Source of the DNA: JANQRZ01 sp965214485
Lineage (GTDB): Bacteria > Bacteroidota > Rhodothermia > Rhodothermales > JANQRZ01
Assembly (NCBI GenBank): GCA_965214485.1
Contig: CBDCBW010000016.1
Location: 62,001-126,000, forward strand
Reading direction: 5' to 3'
DNA length: 64,000 nucleotides
Part shown: positions 17,964 through 25,990 of the stretch, in pieces
Position numbering within the stretch: position 1 is the first letter of the stretch
Layout: every line of letters begins with the position of its first letter
The notes under the pieces: generated by a model
Databases searched by the model: none
What the model saw: only the letters and a program-made list of their open reading frames with translations
Told to the model about the DNA's origin: nothing
Program-made: the position numbers and the translations under genes

Positions 17964-18605
17964 CTACGACCGCAAGTCCACGACTTCGGCCCCCGGCGGT
18001 GGGGCGAACCGGAACACGTCGCCTCGCAGCGGCGGATTGATCTCCACGTCGCGCAGGTCGAACGTCAGCTCCAGCCCGTTGCCGTCGATGAGCCGGACGC
18101 GCCGGGGGAGCGTATCCTCGGCCCGGACCCAGAGCGTGACCTCGCGCAGAAACGCGTCGCTGCTCTTCGGGGTCAGCCGCAGCACCTCGTGGCGCGCCCC
18201 GTCGAGGACCGTGCTCGTATCGACGCGCACGGCGAAGCGGTCCGGGTAGTGCGTGAAGAAGTCGGCGGGGGAGAAGGTCGTCTCGTCGGCGACGGCGTCG
18301 TTGACGAGCACCTGCCCGTCGGCCTTGGCGTAGACCCACGAGGTGGTGCCGTCGGTGACGAGGAGCTGGTCGGGCGTCTCGATGCGGTAGGCGTCGCCGC
18401 GGAGGATGAGCGTGCCCTGCATCGTCGCGCCGCCGCCCGACTGGGTGAAGCGGGCGCGGAGGGCCTCGGTCGTCTCGTAGCGCATCCGCAGCCGGTCGAG
18501 GAGGTCGCCGCCGGCCTGGGCGCGAGTCTGTCCAGCGAAGAGGGCGAGCGCGAAGAAAGAGAAGGCGAAACGGGTCAGGAGGCGGGCGAAAGAGGGGAGA
18601 GCCAT
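17964..18605 (-). CDS. lolA: Outer-membrane lipoprotein carrier protein LolA
   Basis: A 213-residue periplasmic chaperone that ferries lipoproteins from the inner to the outer membrane. It has a signal peptide ending TRAQA, then the family core: LLDRLRMRYETTEALRARFTQ, GTLILRGDAYRIETPDQLLVTDG, a tryptophan in TTSWVYAKADGQVLVND, and FFTHYPDRFAV. The length is right for LolA (about 200 aa). The ATG at 18605 is the first codon before the hydrophobic segment. Its 3' end is convergent with the repeat-protein remnant, 22 bp away. No LolB-like gene is near, as expected for Bacteroidota. Confidence 0.88.
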   Translation of the reverse strand: MALPSFARLLTRFAFSFFALALFAGQTRAQAGGDLLDRLRMRYETTEALRARFTQSGGGATMQGTLILRGDAYRIETPDQLLVTDGTTSWVYAKADGQVLVNDAVADETTFSPADFFTHYPDRFAVRVDTSTVLDGARHEVLRLTPKSSDAFLREVTLWVRAEDTLPRRVRLIDGNGLELTFDLRDVEINPPLRGDVFRFAPPPGAEVVDLRS

Positions 18606-18672
18606 GGTCGAAGCTGAAGGGTGAGAGACGGGCGTACAACGGACAAAGCTTGTGCCTTTGCGTGCCCGAACG

Positions 18673-18704
18673 AAAAACGCCCCGCCGGAAGCCCGGCGAG
18701 GCGT
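18673..18704 (-). terminator. Rho-independent terminator downstream of hsp20
   Basis: The minus strand has a GC-rich stem (arms 18677-18688 and 18693-18704, one C/A mismatch, loop AAGC) followed directly by five T residues (complement of 18673-18677). It lies about 60 bp past the hsp20 stop and 68 bp before the lolA start. Confidence 0.75.
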
Positions 18705-18744
18705 CGTGGTGGAGCCGGAAGGTACGTCCGGCCGGGCCGGACGG

Positions 18745-18780
18745 TCAGTTCGACGAGACGACTCAGTTCGACGAGACGAC
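18745..18780. repeat. Perfect 18-bp tandem duplication at the hsp20 stop codon
   Basis: TCAGTTCGACGAGACGAC occurs at 18745-18762 and 18763-18780. The second copy is the last six codons of hsp20 including its TGA; the first repeats them in frame beyond the stop. Confidence 0.9.
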
Positions 18781-19227
18781 TTCGTTGCGGCTGCCGACCT
18801 CGATCCGGCGCGGCTTCCGCTCCTCGGCCTTGCCGACCCGGACGGTCAGCACGCCGTCGTCGAAGTGCGCCTCGATGTTGTCGGCGTCGGCGTTCGGGCC
18901 GAAGGTGAACGAGCGGAAGAACCGGCCGTAGCTCCGCTCGATGCGGTGGTACTGCCCGTCCTCGTGCTCGTCCTGCATCCGGCGCTCGCCGGAGACCTTG
19001 AGGGTGCCGTCCTCGAGCGTGATCTCGAGGTCGTTCCGGTCGATGCCGGGGACGTCGAGCTGGATGACGTAGGCGTCCTCGGTCTCGGAGAGGTCAGCGC
19101 GCGGAGCCCAGACGGCGGACTCCTGGTCCTCGCCGGAGGGGCGGCCGTAGAAGGTGTCGAAGAGGGTGGTCATTTCGCGGCGGAGCACGTCGAGGTCGTT
19201 GCCCCGCGCGTAGCGCATGAGTGCCAT
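18763..19227 (-). CDS. Small heat-shock protein, Hsp20/alpha-crystallin family
   Basis: A 154-residue holdase chaperone. The alpha-crystallin domain covers about residues 42-145: PRADLSETEDAYVIQLDVPGI, the GTLKVSGERR strand, and the closing GVLTVRVGKAEE. The conserved IxI-like tail is changed to RRIEV. The N-terminal DVLRREMTTLFDTFYG helix resembles bacterial HspA proteins. Either ATG at 19227 or at 19218 could start it; the first gives the usual MALMRY style. A terminator follows. No CIRCE or other heat-shock operator is visible upstream. Confidence 0.92.
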   Translation of the reverse strand: MALMRYARGNDLDVLRREMTTLFDTFYGRPSGEDQESAVWAPRADLSETEDAYVIQLDVPGIDRNDLEITLEDGTLKVSGERRMQDEHEDGQYHRIERSYGRFFRSFTFGPNADADNIEAHFDDGVLTVRVGKAEERKPRRIEVGSRNEVVSSN

Positions 19228-19410
19228 AGGAACGGGTCGAGGTTGGTGAACGATGACTGCGGTTCGTCCCGGCAGAAGTGCGGACCGGAGCGAACCGCCC
19301 TACCTTCCAGCATGGCGTGTGCCAGCCCCTGCTTCGCCTGCGATTTTTGCCAATCTGACAGAGCGCGCTTGCCGATTTTGCGGACCCCGCCTCACGGTGC
19401 CGTGCCTTGT

Positions 19411-19884
19411 ATGACGGAACTTCAACTCACCATCCACTCCGGCGGGCAGACCGGCGTGGACCGCGCCGCGCTCGACGCCGCCCTCGCGCTCGGCGTGCCC
19501 GTCGGCGGGTGGTGCCCGCAGGGCCGCCGCGCCGAAGACGGGCCCATCGCCTCGCGCTACCTCCTCCGCGAGACGCCCAGCCCGCACTACGCCGAGCGCA
19601 CGAGGTGGAACGCCCGCGACGCCGACGCTACACTCGTCCTCACCCACGGCCCCCCGGCCGGCGGCACGGCCACGACCGTCGAGGCCGCACGCGGCTACGG
19701 CAAACCGTGCCACATCATCGACCTCGCCGAGACGGACGAGGTGGAGCCGGTGACCGAGTGGCTGCGGGAAAACGAGGTCCGCGTGCTCAACGTCGCCGGG
19801 CCGCGGGAGAGCACGGTGCCGGGCGTCTACGCCGAGACGCGCGCCTTCGTGGAGCGTCTGCTCCGGGCCCAGCCGGACGGCTAG
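19411..19884 (+). CDS. Putative molybdenum carrier protein (cpYpsA/PF12694-like)
   Basis: A 157-residue Rossmann-like protein of the family annotated as putative molybdenum carrier (YpsA-related SLOG proteins). The hallmark SGGQTGVDRAALDAALALG opens the protein, followed by GGWCPQGRRAEDG, a RTRWNARDADATLVLTHG strand and GGTATTVEAARGYGKPC. SLOG-type proteins bind nucleotides or small ligands; the molybdenum link comes from one member and may not hold here. The ATG at 19411 starts directly at the domain; an ATG at 19312 in the same frame would add a cysteine-rich leader and lies behind a TACCTTCC box (19301). It overlaps the converging TonB-domain gene by 4 bp. Confidence 0.75.
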   Translation: MTELQLTIHSGGQTGVDRAALDAALALGVPVGGWCPQGRRAEDGPIASRYLLRETPSPHYAERTRWNARDADATLVLTHGPPAGGTATTVEAARGYGKPCHIIDLAETDEVEPVTEWLRENEVRVLNVAGPRESTVPGVYAETRAFVERLLRAQPDG

Positions 19885-20270
19885 CGATCCTCGACCTTCT
19901 CGGCGGGCAAGACGAACTTGATCGGTAGGGCGAACTTCACCTTGACCGGCTCGCCGCGCTGCATCCCCGGCTCGAACCGGGCCTGCCGGACGACGCGCAG
20001 CGCCTCGGCGTCGAGCGCCGCACCGACGCCGCGCACGACCTCCGCGTCCGTCACATTTCCCTCTTCGCTGACGACGAACTGCACGAAGACGGTGCCCTCG
20101 GCTCCTTCGGCTTTGGCGGCCTCGGGGTAGACGATCTCCTGGGCCAGCCCTTCGAGGCCGCCGACCAGCTTGGGCATGTCCTCGACGACTACGGATGCCT
20201 CGGGGGCGTCCTGCGCCTGTGCCGGAAGGGCGGCGGGAGCGAGAAGGAGCAAGAGGAAAAAGCGGCGCAT
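19881..20270 (-). CDS. Secreted TonB C-terminal-domain protein
   Basis: A 129-residue protein: a signal peptide (MRRFFLLLLLAPAALPAQAQ) is followed by the TonB C-terminal fold at about residues 35-125, with YPEAAKAEGAEGTVFVQFVVSEEG, DAEVVRGVGAALDAEALRVVRQARFEPG and a closing VKFALPIKFVL. It lacks the N-terminal membrane anchor and proline-rich spacer of a true energy transducer, so it is probably periplasmic and may interact with receptor proteins or be a stand-alone relative. It follows a small membrane-protein gene by 59 bp. An 11-bp tandem repeat lies in that gap near 20299-20321. Confidence 0.8.
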   Translation of the reverse strand: MRRFFLLLLLAPAALPAQAQDAPEASVVVEDMPKLVGGLEGLAQEIVYPEAAKAEGAEGTVFVQFVVSEEGNVTDAEVVRGVGAALDAEALRVVRQARFEPGMQRGEPVKVKFALPIKFVLPAEKVEDR

Positions 20271-20329
20271 GGCAATCGGGGAGTAGAAAGCGGTCACTGA
20301 AGAGACACCGTAGAGACACCGTCCGTTCG

Positions 20330-20659
20330 CTAAGGTTGCTCGCCGTCGCGGGCGCGCTCGCGGTAGCTGTTGCCGTAGAGGTCCTCGCCGGACTTGAGCC
20401 GCCGGGCGGCGCGGACGTAGACGTACGCCACCGCCGCCGAGCCGCCGGCGACGGTGGCGACGAGCGGGAGCCAGAACGGCACGTCGAACACGCCGCCGTC
20501 GAACCACGACGGCCGCCGGGCGCGCACGTCCGGGTTGAGCACCGCCTTGTCGACGAGCCACACCGTCATCCCGAGGCCGAAGAGCACGGCGAGCGCGGCG
20601 GCGAGGCGGAGCAGCCGGAGGATGCGGCGCGAGTCGGGGCCGTCGTCAGTCGCAGGCAT
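20330..20659 (-). CDS. Small membrane protein of unknown function
   Basis: A 109-residue protein with two membrane segments: ILRLLRLAAALAVLFGLGMTVWLV (about 13-36) and WLPLVATVAGGSAAVAYVYVRAA (about 63-85), ending in a basic, charged tail. I do not recognise the family. The ATG at 20659 lies inside the 3' end of the hisA-like gene (14-bp overlap), so the two are co-translated and the protein may be an accessory of that operon. Confidence 0.6.
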   Translation of the reverse strand: MPATDDGPDSRRILRLLRLAAALAVLFGLGMTVWLVDKAVLNPDVRARRPSWFDGGVFDVPFWLPLVATVAGGSAAVAYVYVRAARRLKSGEDLYGNSYRERARDGEQP

Positions 20660-21404
20660 CGGGGGAGCTGGAAAGGCTTTTCTCGGCGAGGCGGGCGGTG
20701 GAGAAGCGGTCGAGGTCCACGTCGGCCTTGCGGTGCCAGCACCAGAACTGCTGGCACGGGAAGCGGTTTTCGTAGAGCGCCCGCCCGATGACGACCGAGT
20801 CCACGCCGAGCGCTTGGAGCTCCTGCAGGCGGAGCAGGTCGCGGTAGCCGGCCACGCCGCCGGCGGCGGTGACGCGGGCTTTGCCCAGCGCCGCCCCGAG
20901 CGCCCGGAAGGCCCCGGCGTCGACGCCCTCGGGCGTGGTCGCGGTGTAGAGGATGCGCCGGACGCCGCGCCGCTCCAGGTCGAGCGCCGCTTCGACGTCG
21001 CCCGCTCCGGCTTCGAGCGCGGCGACGACGCGGCTGCACGAGTGCCTCGCCACGGCCGCCTCCGCAATCTCCGGGTCCACCGCCGGGTCGAGCACGACGC
21101 GGTAGACCCCGGCACCGAGTAGGGCCTCTACGTCGGCCATCGTGCGGGCACCGCCCTTAACCTCGACCGGGATGTCGACGGCACCGGCGATGGCGCGGAT
21201 CGTGTCGCGGTTGGTCGTCCGCGAGTCAGCGCTCGCCTCGGCGTCGTGGTCGGTGAGGTGGAGCACGCGGGCGTTCTGGACGCGCCACAGCTTAGCCATC
21301 TTCACCGGGTCGTCGAAGTAGTCCGAGTCCACGCCGTACTGCGTGCCCCGGCGGCGGACGCAGTGCCCGTGGCGGAGGTCGATGGCCGGGATGATGAGGA
21401 GCAT
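20646..21404 (-). CDS. hisA: HisA-like phosphoribosyl isomerase, divergent
   Basis: A 252-residue TIM-barrel protein of the HisA/HisF family, which in histidine synthesis converts ProFAR to PRFAR. The first catalytic region is present (IIPAIDLRHGHCVRRRGTQYG), as are the phosphate loops KGGARTMADVEALLGAGVYRVVL and AAGGVAGYRDLLRL, and the end GVDSVVIGRALYENRF. The middle is unlike canonical HisA: where the second catalytic aspartate and DGWT segment are expected it reads VVAALEAGAGDVEAALDLERRGVRRILYTAT. A cysteine/tryptophan-bearing tail (about 35 residues) extends the C-terminus. No other his gene is in the window. It may have kept HisA activity or changed substrate. Confidence 0.7.
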   Translation of the reverse strand: MLLIIPAIDLRHGHCVRRRGTQYGVDSDYFDDPVKMAKLWRVQNARVLHLTDHDAEASADSRTTNRDTIRAIAGAVDIPVEVKGGARTMADVEALLGAGVYRVVLDPAVDPEIAEAAVARHSCSRVVAALEAGAGDVEAALDLERRGVRRILYTATTPEGVDAGAFRALGAALGKARVTAAGGVAGYRDLLRLQELQALGVDSVVIGRALYENRFPCQQFWCWHRKADVDLDRFSTARLAEKSLSSSPDACD

Positions 21405-21459
21405 GGGGCGCGGAAGCTGGTCCAACCCCTTCAAACGCGCAGGTCGCCTGCTCGATCCG

Positions 21460-21972
21460 TCAGAAGGAAACGCCTACGACGAGGCCGCCGAATGTGCTCT
21501 CATTGAGCGCGACGAAGCCGAGCACGAACGGGGTGGTCGAACCCGGACCTCGGAGCCGGAGCATCACCTCCAGCGGCACCCCGAATCGGTTGGCGAACAC
21601 GAGATCGTAGGTGGTCTGGGACGTGTAGGATTCGGAGACGTACGCCACGCCGGAGCCGAGCGAGAGCCAGTCGGCGAGCAGGAAGCGCCCCACACCGCCG
21701 ACCTGCCAGAAGTGACCTCTCCCAATCAGCTGGTCGTGAGCATGGACCTGGAAGCTAGCGCCGTAGTGTCGGTAGTGGAGCGTGGCGGCGAACGCCAAGC
21801 TGCCCAAGGCGTCAGCCCTCGCGTAGGTCCATCCCAGGCCGAGGTCCCAAGTGACCACCATACGAGGCTCCTGATCAGGCATACGAGACTCCTGCTCAGG
21901 CGCTTGGGCGCGTGTTTCGCAGACAGGAAACAGTGCAAGCAGACAGGAAACCCGAAGCACGGAGCGTGTCAT
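21460..21972 (-). CDS. Probable small outer-membrane beta-barrel protein
   Basis: A 170-residue exported protein with a signal peptide (VLRVSCLLALFPVCETRAQA) and alternating hydrophobic/aromatic strands typical of a small outer-membrane barrel: WDLGLGWTYARADAL, FAATLHYRHYGASFQVHA, FLLADWLSLGSGVAYVSE and a C-terminal strand ending VVGVSF with terminal phenylalanine. No specific family is recognised. Its ATG overlaps the proC stop by 4 bp. A 21-bp segment near the N-terminus is duplicated with small changes (about 21879-21920). Confidence 0.65.
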   Translation of the reverse strand: MTRSVLRVSCLLALFPVCETRAQAPEQESRMPDQEPRMVVTWDLGLGWTYARADALGSLAFAATLHYRHYGASFQVHAHDQLIGRGHFWQVGGVGRFLLADWLSLGSGVAYVSESYTSQTTYDLVFANRFGVPLEVMLRLRGPGSTTPFVLGFVALNESTFGGLVVGVSF

Positions 21973-22793
21973 GATTCGACCTTCGACAGCTCCTTCGAGC
22001 GCTGCGTGGCGGTGGCGACGGCGTTGATGAGCATCGTCCGCAGGCCGTGCGCCTCGAGGTCGGCCACGGCGGCGATGGCGGTGCCGCCGGGGGTCGTGAC
22101 CTCGTCGCGGAGGATCGCCGGGTGCTTGCCGGTCTCGACGGTGAGCTTGGCCGCGCCGAGGACGGTCTGCGCCGCGAGCCGGAGCGCGGTCGGGCGCGGC
22201 AGGCCCTGCTTCACGCCGCCGTCGGTGAGCGCCTCGATGACCATGTAGACGTAGGCCGGGCCGCTGCCCGAGAGCCCCGTCACCGCGTCCATCAGGGACT
22301 CCGGCACGACCTCGACGGTCCCGACCGACGCGAAGACTTCCCGCGCCAGCTCGAGGTGCGCCGCGCTCGCGTGCTGCCCGGCGGCGATTGCGGTCGCGCC
22401 TTCGTCGACGAGGGCCGGCGTGTTCGGCATCGCCCGGACCACCGCGGTCTTGCCGCCCAGGCTCTCGCGGATGGCGTCGGTCGTGATCCCGGCCAAGACG
22501 GAGAGCACCACCGCGCCCGGCGCGACGTGGCCCCGAATCTCCTCCAGCAGTCCACCGATGTGCTGCGGCTTGACCGCGAGGATGACGACGCTCGCCCCCT
22601 GAACGGCAGCGGCGTTGTCGGTGCCGGTGTGGATGCCGGGGAACTGTCCAGCGAGGTCGCCGAGCGCCCCCGCGTCGCGGCGGGTGACGCGGACGCGCTC
22701 GGCGGGGAGGTCGTCGCCGCGACGCAGCCCACCGAGGAGGGCGCGCCCGATGTTGCCGGCTCCGAGGATGGCGACGGTCTGGTTCTTCAGCAC
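21969..22793 (-). CDS. proC: Pyrroline-5-carboxylate reductase
   Basis: A 274-residue enzyme of the last step of proline synthesis, reducing P5C with NAD(P)H. The Rossmann motif VAILGAGNIGRALLGGL opens it, followed by VVILAVKPQHI, SVLAGITTDAI and VRAMPNTPALVDEGATAI, and the C-terminal LSGSGPAYVYMVIEALTDGGVKQGL and TPGGTAIAAVADLEAHGLR blocks that form the dimer and substrate site. All signature residues are intact and length is normal. It starts 6 bp after an Uma2 gene and overlaps a barrel-protein gene, so the three form an operon. Confidence 0.95.
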   Translation of the reverse strand: MLKNQTVAILGAGNIGRALLGGLRRGDDLPAERVRVTRRDAGALGDLAGQFPGIHTGTDNAAAVQGASVVILAVKPQHIGGLLEEIRGHVAPGAVVLSVLAGITTDAIRESLGGKTAVVRAMPNTPALVDEGATAIAAGQHASAAHLELAREVFASVGTVEVVPESLMDAVTGLSGSGPAYVYMVIEALTDGGVKQGLPRPTALRLAAQTVLGAAKLTVETGKHPAILRDEVTTPGGTAIAAVADLEAHGLRTMLINAVATATQRSKELSKVES

Positions 22794-22799
22794 ACGACC

Positions 22800-23402
22800 C
22801 TATTTCTTGCCGAGCACGTCGGCGACCGGGATGGGCGGGAGGTCCGGCAGGGCCTCGACCGTGAGTGCGTCGCCGGGCATGAGGCGGAGCGGGGCGGCGT
22901 AGTCCCCGTCCTGCGGCGAACGATAGACCTCGACCAAGCCGAGCGGCAGGGCGACGATCCACAGCTCGGGCACGCCCGCCGCCGCGTAGAGCCGCCGCTT
23001 CACCCGCCGGTCCTCATTCAAGGTCGAGTCCGCTACCTCGACGACGAGCAAAATGTCGCCGGGGGTTGGGAGTCTGTCTTCTGACGCATCGGTGCGGAGC
23101 AGGGCGAGGTCCGGCTCCGGCTCGTCGTGCACGCCGAGACGGACCGGGTTCTGTACGCTTACGTGGGCGAGGTCGGTCTCCGCTGCGTAGACTCGGCGAG
23201 CGAACAGCCGTTCGAGCCGGTTGACGGTGTGAAAATGGGGAGGACCAACAGGAGACATGGTGACGATGCGTCCGTTGATGAGTTCGACGCGGTCGTCCTT
23301 GGTGAGGACGCCGGCGCAGGCGAGGGCATGATACTCTTCAGCAGTGAAGAGGCGCTCGCGCGGGGCGAGGGCGAGCACGGCGGCAGCGTCGGTCGTTTCC
23401 AT
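22800..23402 (-). CDS. Uma2 family (DUF820) putative endonuclease-fold protein
   Basis: A 200-residue protein of the Uma2/DUF820 family, related to PD-(D/E)XK nucleases. The layout fits: FTAEEYHALACAGVLTKDDRVELINGRIV, then an early HxxxxxRL helix, the acidic pair in EPEPDLALLR, LLVVEVADSTLNEDRRVKRRLYAAAGVPELWIV with the conserved E...D..K, and VYRSPQDGDY. Such proteins are numerous in cyanobacteria and other bacteria, and their cellular role is unknown. I start at the ATG at 23402, behind two TATCTTTG boxes. It is likely the first gene of the proC operon. Confidence 0.85.
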   Translation of the reverse strand: METTDAAAVLALAPRERLFTAEEYHALACAGVLTKDDRVELINGRIVTMSPVGPPHFHTVNRLERLFARRVYAAETDLAHVSVQNPVRLGVHDEPEPDLALLRTDASEDRLPTPGDILLVVEVADSTLNEDRRVKRRLYAAAGVPELWIVALPLGLVEVYRSPQDGDYAAPLRLMPGDALTVEALPDLPPIPVADVLGKK

Positions 23403-23407
23403 GTTGG

Positions 23408-23432
23408 CAAAGATAGGGGGTCGGCAAAGATA
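23408..23432 (-). promoter_or_regulatory. Two TATCTTTG boxes upstream of the Uma2-proC operon
   Basis: Two exact copies of TATCTTTG (minus strand; 23415-23408 and 23432-23425), each within a repeated GGCAAAGATAG on the plus strand, match the Bacteroidota -7 consensus TAnnTTTG. The nearer one is 6 bp and the farther 23 bp upstream of the ATG, so the farther is better placed. Confidence 0.4.
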
Positions 23433-23702
23433 GAGGATGCGGTGCAACGCGGCCCAGGGCGAGCGGTTGCCGGAGCACCCCGGCGGAGGACGGGATGATC
23501 TGACAAAGGCACCAGGACGATTGGGCTCCGATTCGTAGGGGCGACCCCGTGCGGCCGCCCAGGTCGGGAACGGCACCACGGCCCCCCGTCTCACGGCCCC
23601 CCGTCTCGCCGAGGCGTGCGGGCTCGCTATGACCCGCCGGTGTCAGCCGGAGATCGTATCTGCCAGACCGTACGCCCTCTGGTTACCTTCCCCCGTCCCC
23701 GC
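23433..23702. repeat. Divergent intergenic region with hairpin and tandem repeats
   Basis: Between the Uma2 and recQ genes no coding signal is seen. It contains an interrupted palindrome at 23536-23561 (GTAGGGGCGACCCCGTGCGG then CCGCCC) that is shared in part, inverted, with 5588-5604, and a 15-bp unit (CACGGCCCCCCGTCT) in tandem at 23578-23592 and 23593-23607. A TACCTTCC box at 23684-23691 may be the recQ promoter. Confidence 0.55.
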
Positions 23703-25856
23703 GTGTCTACCCTTACGCTCCCGTCCCCCCGCGCTTCTGCCGTGCAGACGACCGCCCCTCCTTCCGACGCCGCGATCGACGCGGCGCTCCGCGAGCACTT
23801 CGGCTTCGACGCGCTCCGGCGCGGGCAGCGCGAGGCCGTCGCCGCCGTCCTCGGCGGGTCCGACACGCTCGTGGTGATGCCGACGGGCGCGGGCAAGTCG
23901 CTGGTGTACCAGCTCGCGGCGTGCCTCTCGGACGGCGTGACGGTGGTGATCTCGCCGCTGATCGCGCTGATGAAGGACCAGGTCGACGCGCTCAAGCGGC
24001 GGGGGATTCCGGCGGTGGCGCTGAACTCGGCGCAGGACGCCGAAGCGCAGCGCGCCGGGCTGCGGGCGCTGCGCAGCGGCAAGGTCCGGCTGGTCTACGT
24101 CGCCCCGGAGCGGCTCCGCAACCGCGCCTTCCTCGGGGCCCTCGCCGAGGCCCGCGTCGCGCTGCTCGCCGTCGACGAGGCGCACTGCGTCAGCCAGTGG
24201 GGGCACGACTTCCGCCCGGACTACCTCCAGATCGCCCGCGCCCGCCACCACATGGGTGACCCGACGACGGTGGCCCTCACCGCGACGGCGACGCCGCGCG
24301 TGCAGGACGACATCCTCGCGACCCTCGGCACCCCGTCCGCCGAGCGCGTCGTCACCGGCTTCAACCGCCCGAACCTCTTTTTCAACGTCCAGGCCACGCC
24401 GGCGGCGAACGACAAGCGCCGGGCGCTGAAGGCGTTCCTCGAGGAGAACAGCGGGGCCGGGCTGATCTACGTCAGCACCCGCAAGCAGTGCGACGACGTG
24501 ACGCGGTTCGTCCGCGCCGAGCTCGGGCGCGAGGTCCGGGCCTACCACGCCGGGCTGCCCGACGCCGAGCGGACCGAGGTCCAGGACGAGTTCATGACCG
24601 GCGGCCTCGGCCTCGTCGTCGCCACGAACGCCTTCGGCATGGGCGTGGACCGCGCCGACGTGCGGTTCGTCGTCCACTGGGGCATCCCGGCGTCGCTCGA
24701 AGCCTACTACCAGGAGGCGGGCCGCGCCGGGCGCGACGGCGGCCCCGCCGAGGCCCTCCTGTTCTACGCGACGCACGACGCCTCGCTCCGCGAATGGTTC
24801 ATCGACCAGTACGCCCCGGCCGAGCGCGACCTGCGGGCGATCCACCGCCACCTCGCGCGCCAAGCCGAGCGCGAGTGGGTAACGGTCGATCAGGAGGTCG
24901 TCGCCGAGCGCGTCGACCAGCACCCGGTCGGGGCGCGCGTCGGGATCAGCCTGCTCGAGCGCATGGGGATGCTCGAGCGCGGCGAGGACCTCGGCCCGCT
25001 CCGGCAGTACGCCGTCCGCGCGTGGGACAGCGCGCAGGCCGGCCGGGTGCTCGCGCGCTCGGCGGAGCGGCAGCGCGCCAAGCGCGAGTCCCTCGCCCGG
25101 ATGACGGGCTACGCCGAGGCCGACGCCTGCCGCCGCCAGCTCCTCCTCGACCACTTCGGCGACCCCGAGCCGCCGGAGGCCGCGCGGTGCTGCGACAACT
25201 GCCTCGTCGCCGCCCAGATCGCCGAGGCCCCGGACGAGCTGCCGGCCTTCGAGAGCCTGCCGATGGCCGCGCGCATCGCCATCGGCCTGCTCGACCTGGT
25301 GCGCCGCCTGCGGTGGAGCGTCGGGCGCAAGACACTCGTCAAGATCCTCTCCGGCTCGAAGGCGGCAGGGATGGACCGCCGCGAATACACCGAGTCGCCG
25401 TACTACGGCCGCCTCAGCTTCATGTCGCAGGACGACATCGACGGCCTCTACAAGCAGCTCATCGCGCGGGGCTACCTGAAAGTCGTCGGGGCGGAGTATC
25501 CCGTCGTCGAGCTGACGGCGCTGGGCAAGCGCGCCCTCGCCCACCGCGAGGCGGTCGCGCTCGACGTGCCCGCCTCGGCCTCGCGCAGCGCCTCGCCGAA
25601 ACGAACGGAGGAGCCGGGCGAGCCGCTCGACGCCGACGCGGCCGACCTCTTCGCCGCGCTGAAGGCGTGGCGCACGGAGCAGGCGCGGGAGCAGGAGGTC
25701 CCGTCCTACGTCGTCTTCAACGACCGGACGCTCGAGGCCCTGGCGCGCGCCCGCCCGCAGGACGAAGACGCCTTGCTCGCCGTCAAGGGCGTCGGGCCAG
25801 CCAAACTGGAGCGCTACGGCGCGGACGTGCTGCGGATGGTGGCCGAGGCCGAGTAG
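23703..25856 (+). CDS. recQ: ATP-dependent DNA helicase RecQ
   Basis: A 717-residue RecQ helicase acting in recombination and replication-fork repair. The RecA-like domains carry FGFDALRRGQREAV, Walker A PTGAGKSLVYQL near residue 61, Walker B DEAHCVSQWGHDFRPDY near 157, TATATPRVQDDI, STRKQCDD and the GRAGRDG arginine-finger region. A zinc-binding segment follows with CCDNC after a CRRQLLLDHFGD helix, then the winged-helix RQC region and a C-terminal HRDC domain (ALLAVKGVGPAKLERYG). GTG at 23703 or GTG at 23742 are both possible starts; an ATG far upstream is less likely. A TACCTTCC box lies 12 bp before the first GTG. Confidence 0.93.
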   Translation: MSTLTLPSPRASAVQTTAPPSDAAIDAALREHFGFDALRRGQREAVAAVLGGSDTLVVMPTGAGKSLVYQLAACLSDGVTVVISPLIALMKDQVDALKRRGIPAVALNSAQDAEAQRAGLRALRSGKVRLVYVAPERLRNRAFLGALAEARVALLAVDEAHCVSQWGHDFRPDYLQIARARHHMGDPTTVALTATATPRVQDDILATLGTPSAERVVTGFNRPNLFFNVQATPAANDKRRALKAFLEENSGAGLIYVSTRKQCDDVTRFVRAELGREVRAYHAGLPDAERTEVQDEFMTGGLGLVVATNAFGMGVDRADVRFVVHWGIPASLEAYYQEAGRAGRDGGPAEALLFYATHDASLREWFIDQYAPAERDLRAIHRHLARQAEREWVTVDQEVVAERVDQHPVGARVGISLLERMGMLERGEDLGPLRQYAVRAWDSAQAGRVLARSAERQRAKRESLARMTGYAEADACRRQLLLDHFGDPEPPEAARCCDNCLVAAQIAEAPDELPAFESLPMAARIAIGLLDLVRRLRWSVGRKTLVKILSGSKAAGMDRREYTESPYYGRLSFMSQDDIDGLYKQLIARGYLKVVGAEYPVVELTALGKRALAHREAVALDVPASASRSASPKRTEEPGEPLDADAADLFAALKAWRTEQAREQEVPSYVVFNDRTLEALARARPQDEDALLAVKGVGPAKLERYGADVLRMVAEAE

Positions 25857-25864
25857 CGGACCTC

Positions 25865-25990
25865 CCGCTTTTCCGCCCGTCACTTCGTTCAGAGCCGGAA
25901 AAGCTGTCCCCCTCGTCGAAGGGGGGAAGTCACGCGCAGCTAGGAGCGAAGGGACGTTTCCCGGAGCGACTGCAAGCGTGACGGGGGGTC
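25865..25990 (-). repeat. Dispersed inverted repeat, copy A, with terminator-like hairpin
   Basis: This ~125-bp element is the reverse complement of 28325-28456 with roughly 85% identity by eye. Conserved blocks include GTTCAGAGCCGGAAAAGCTG, GGAGCGAAGGGACG and CGGAGCGACTGCAAGC. A partial hairpin around CCCCCT...AGGGGGG is followed on the minus strand by TTTT, so it can act as a terminator for the minus-strand DUF2400 gene whose stop lies at its edge. Confidence 0.8.
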
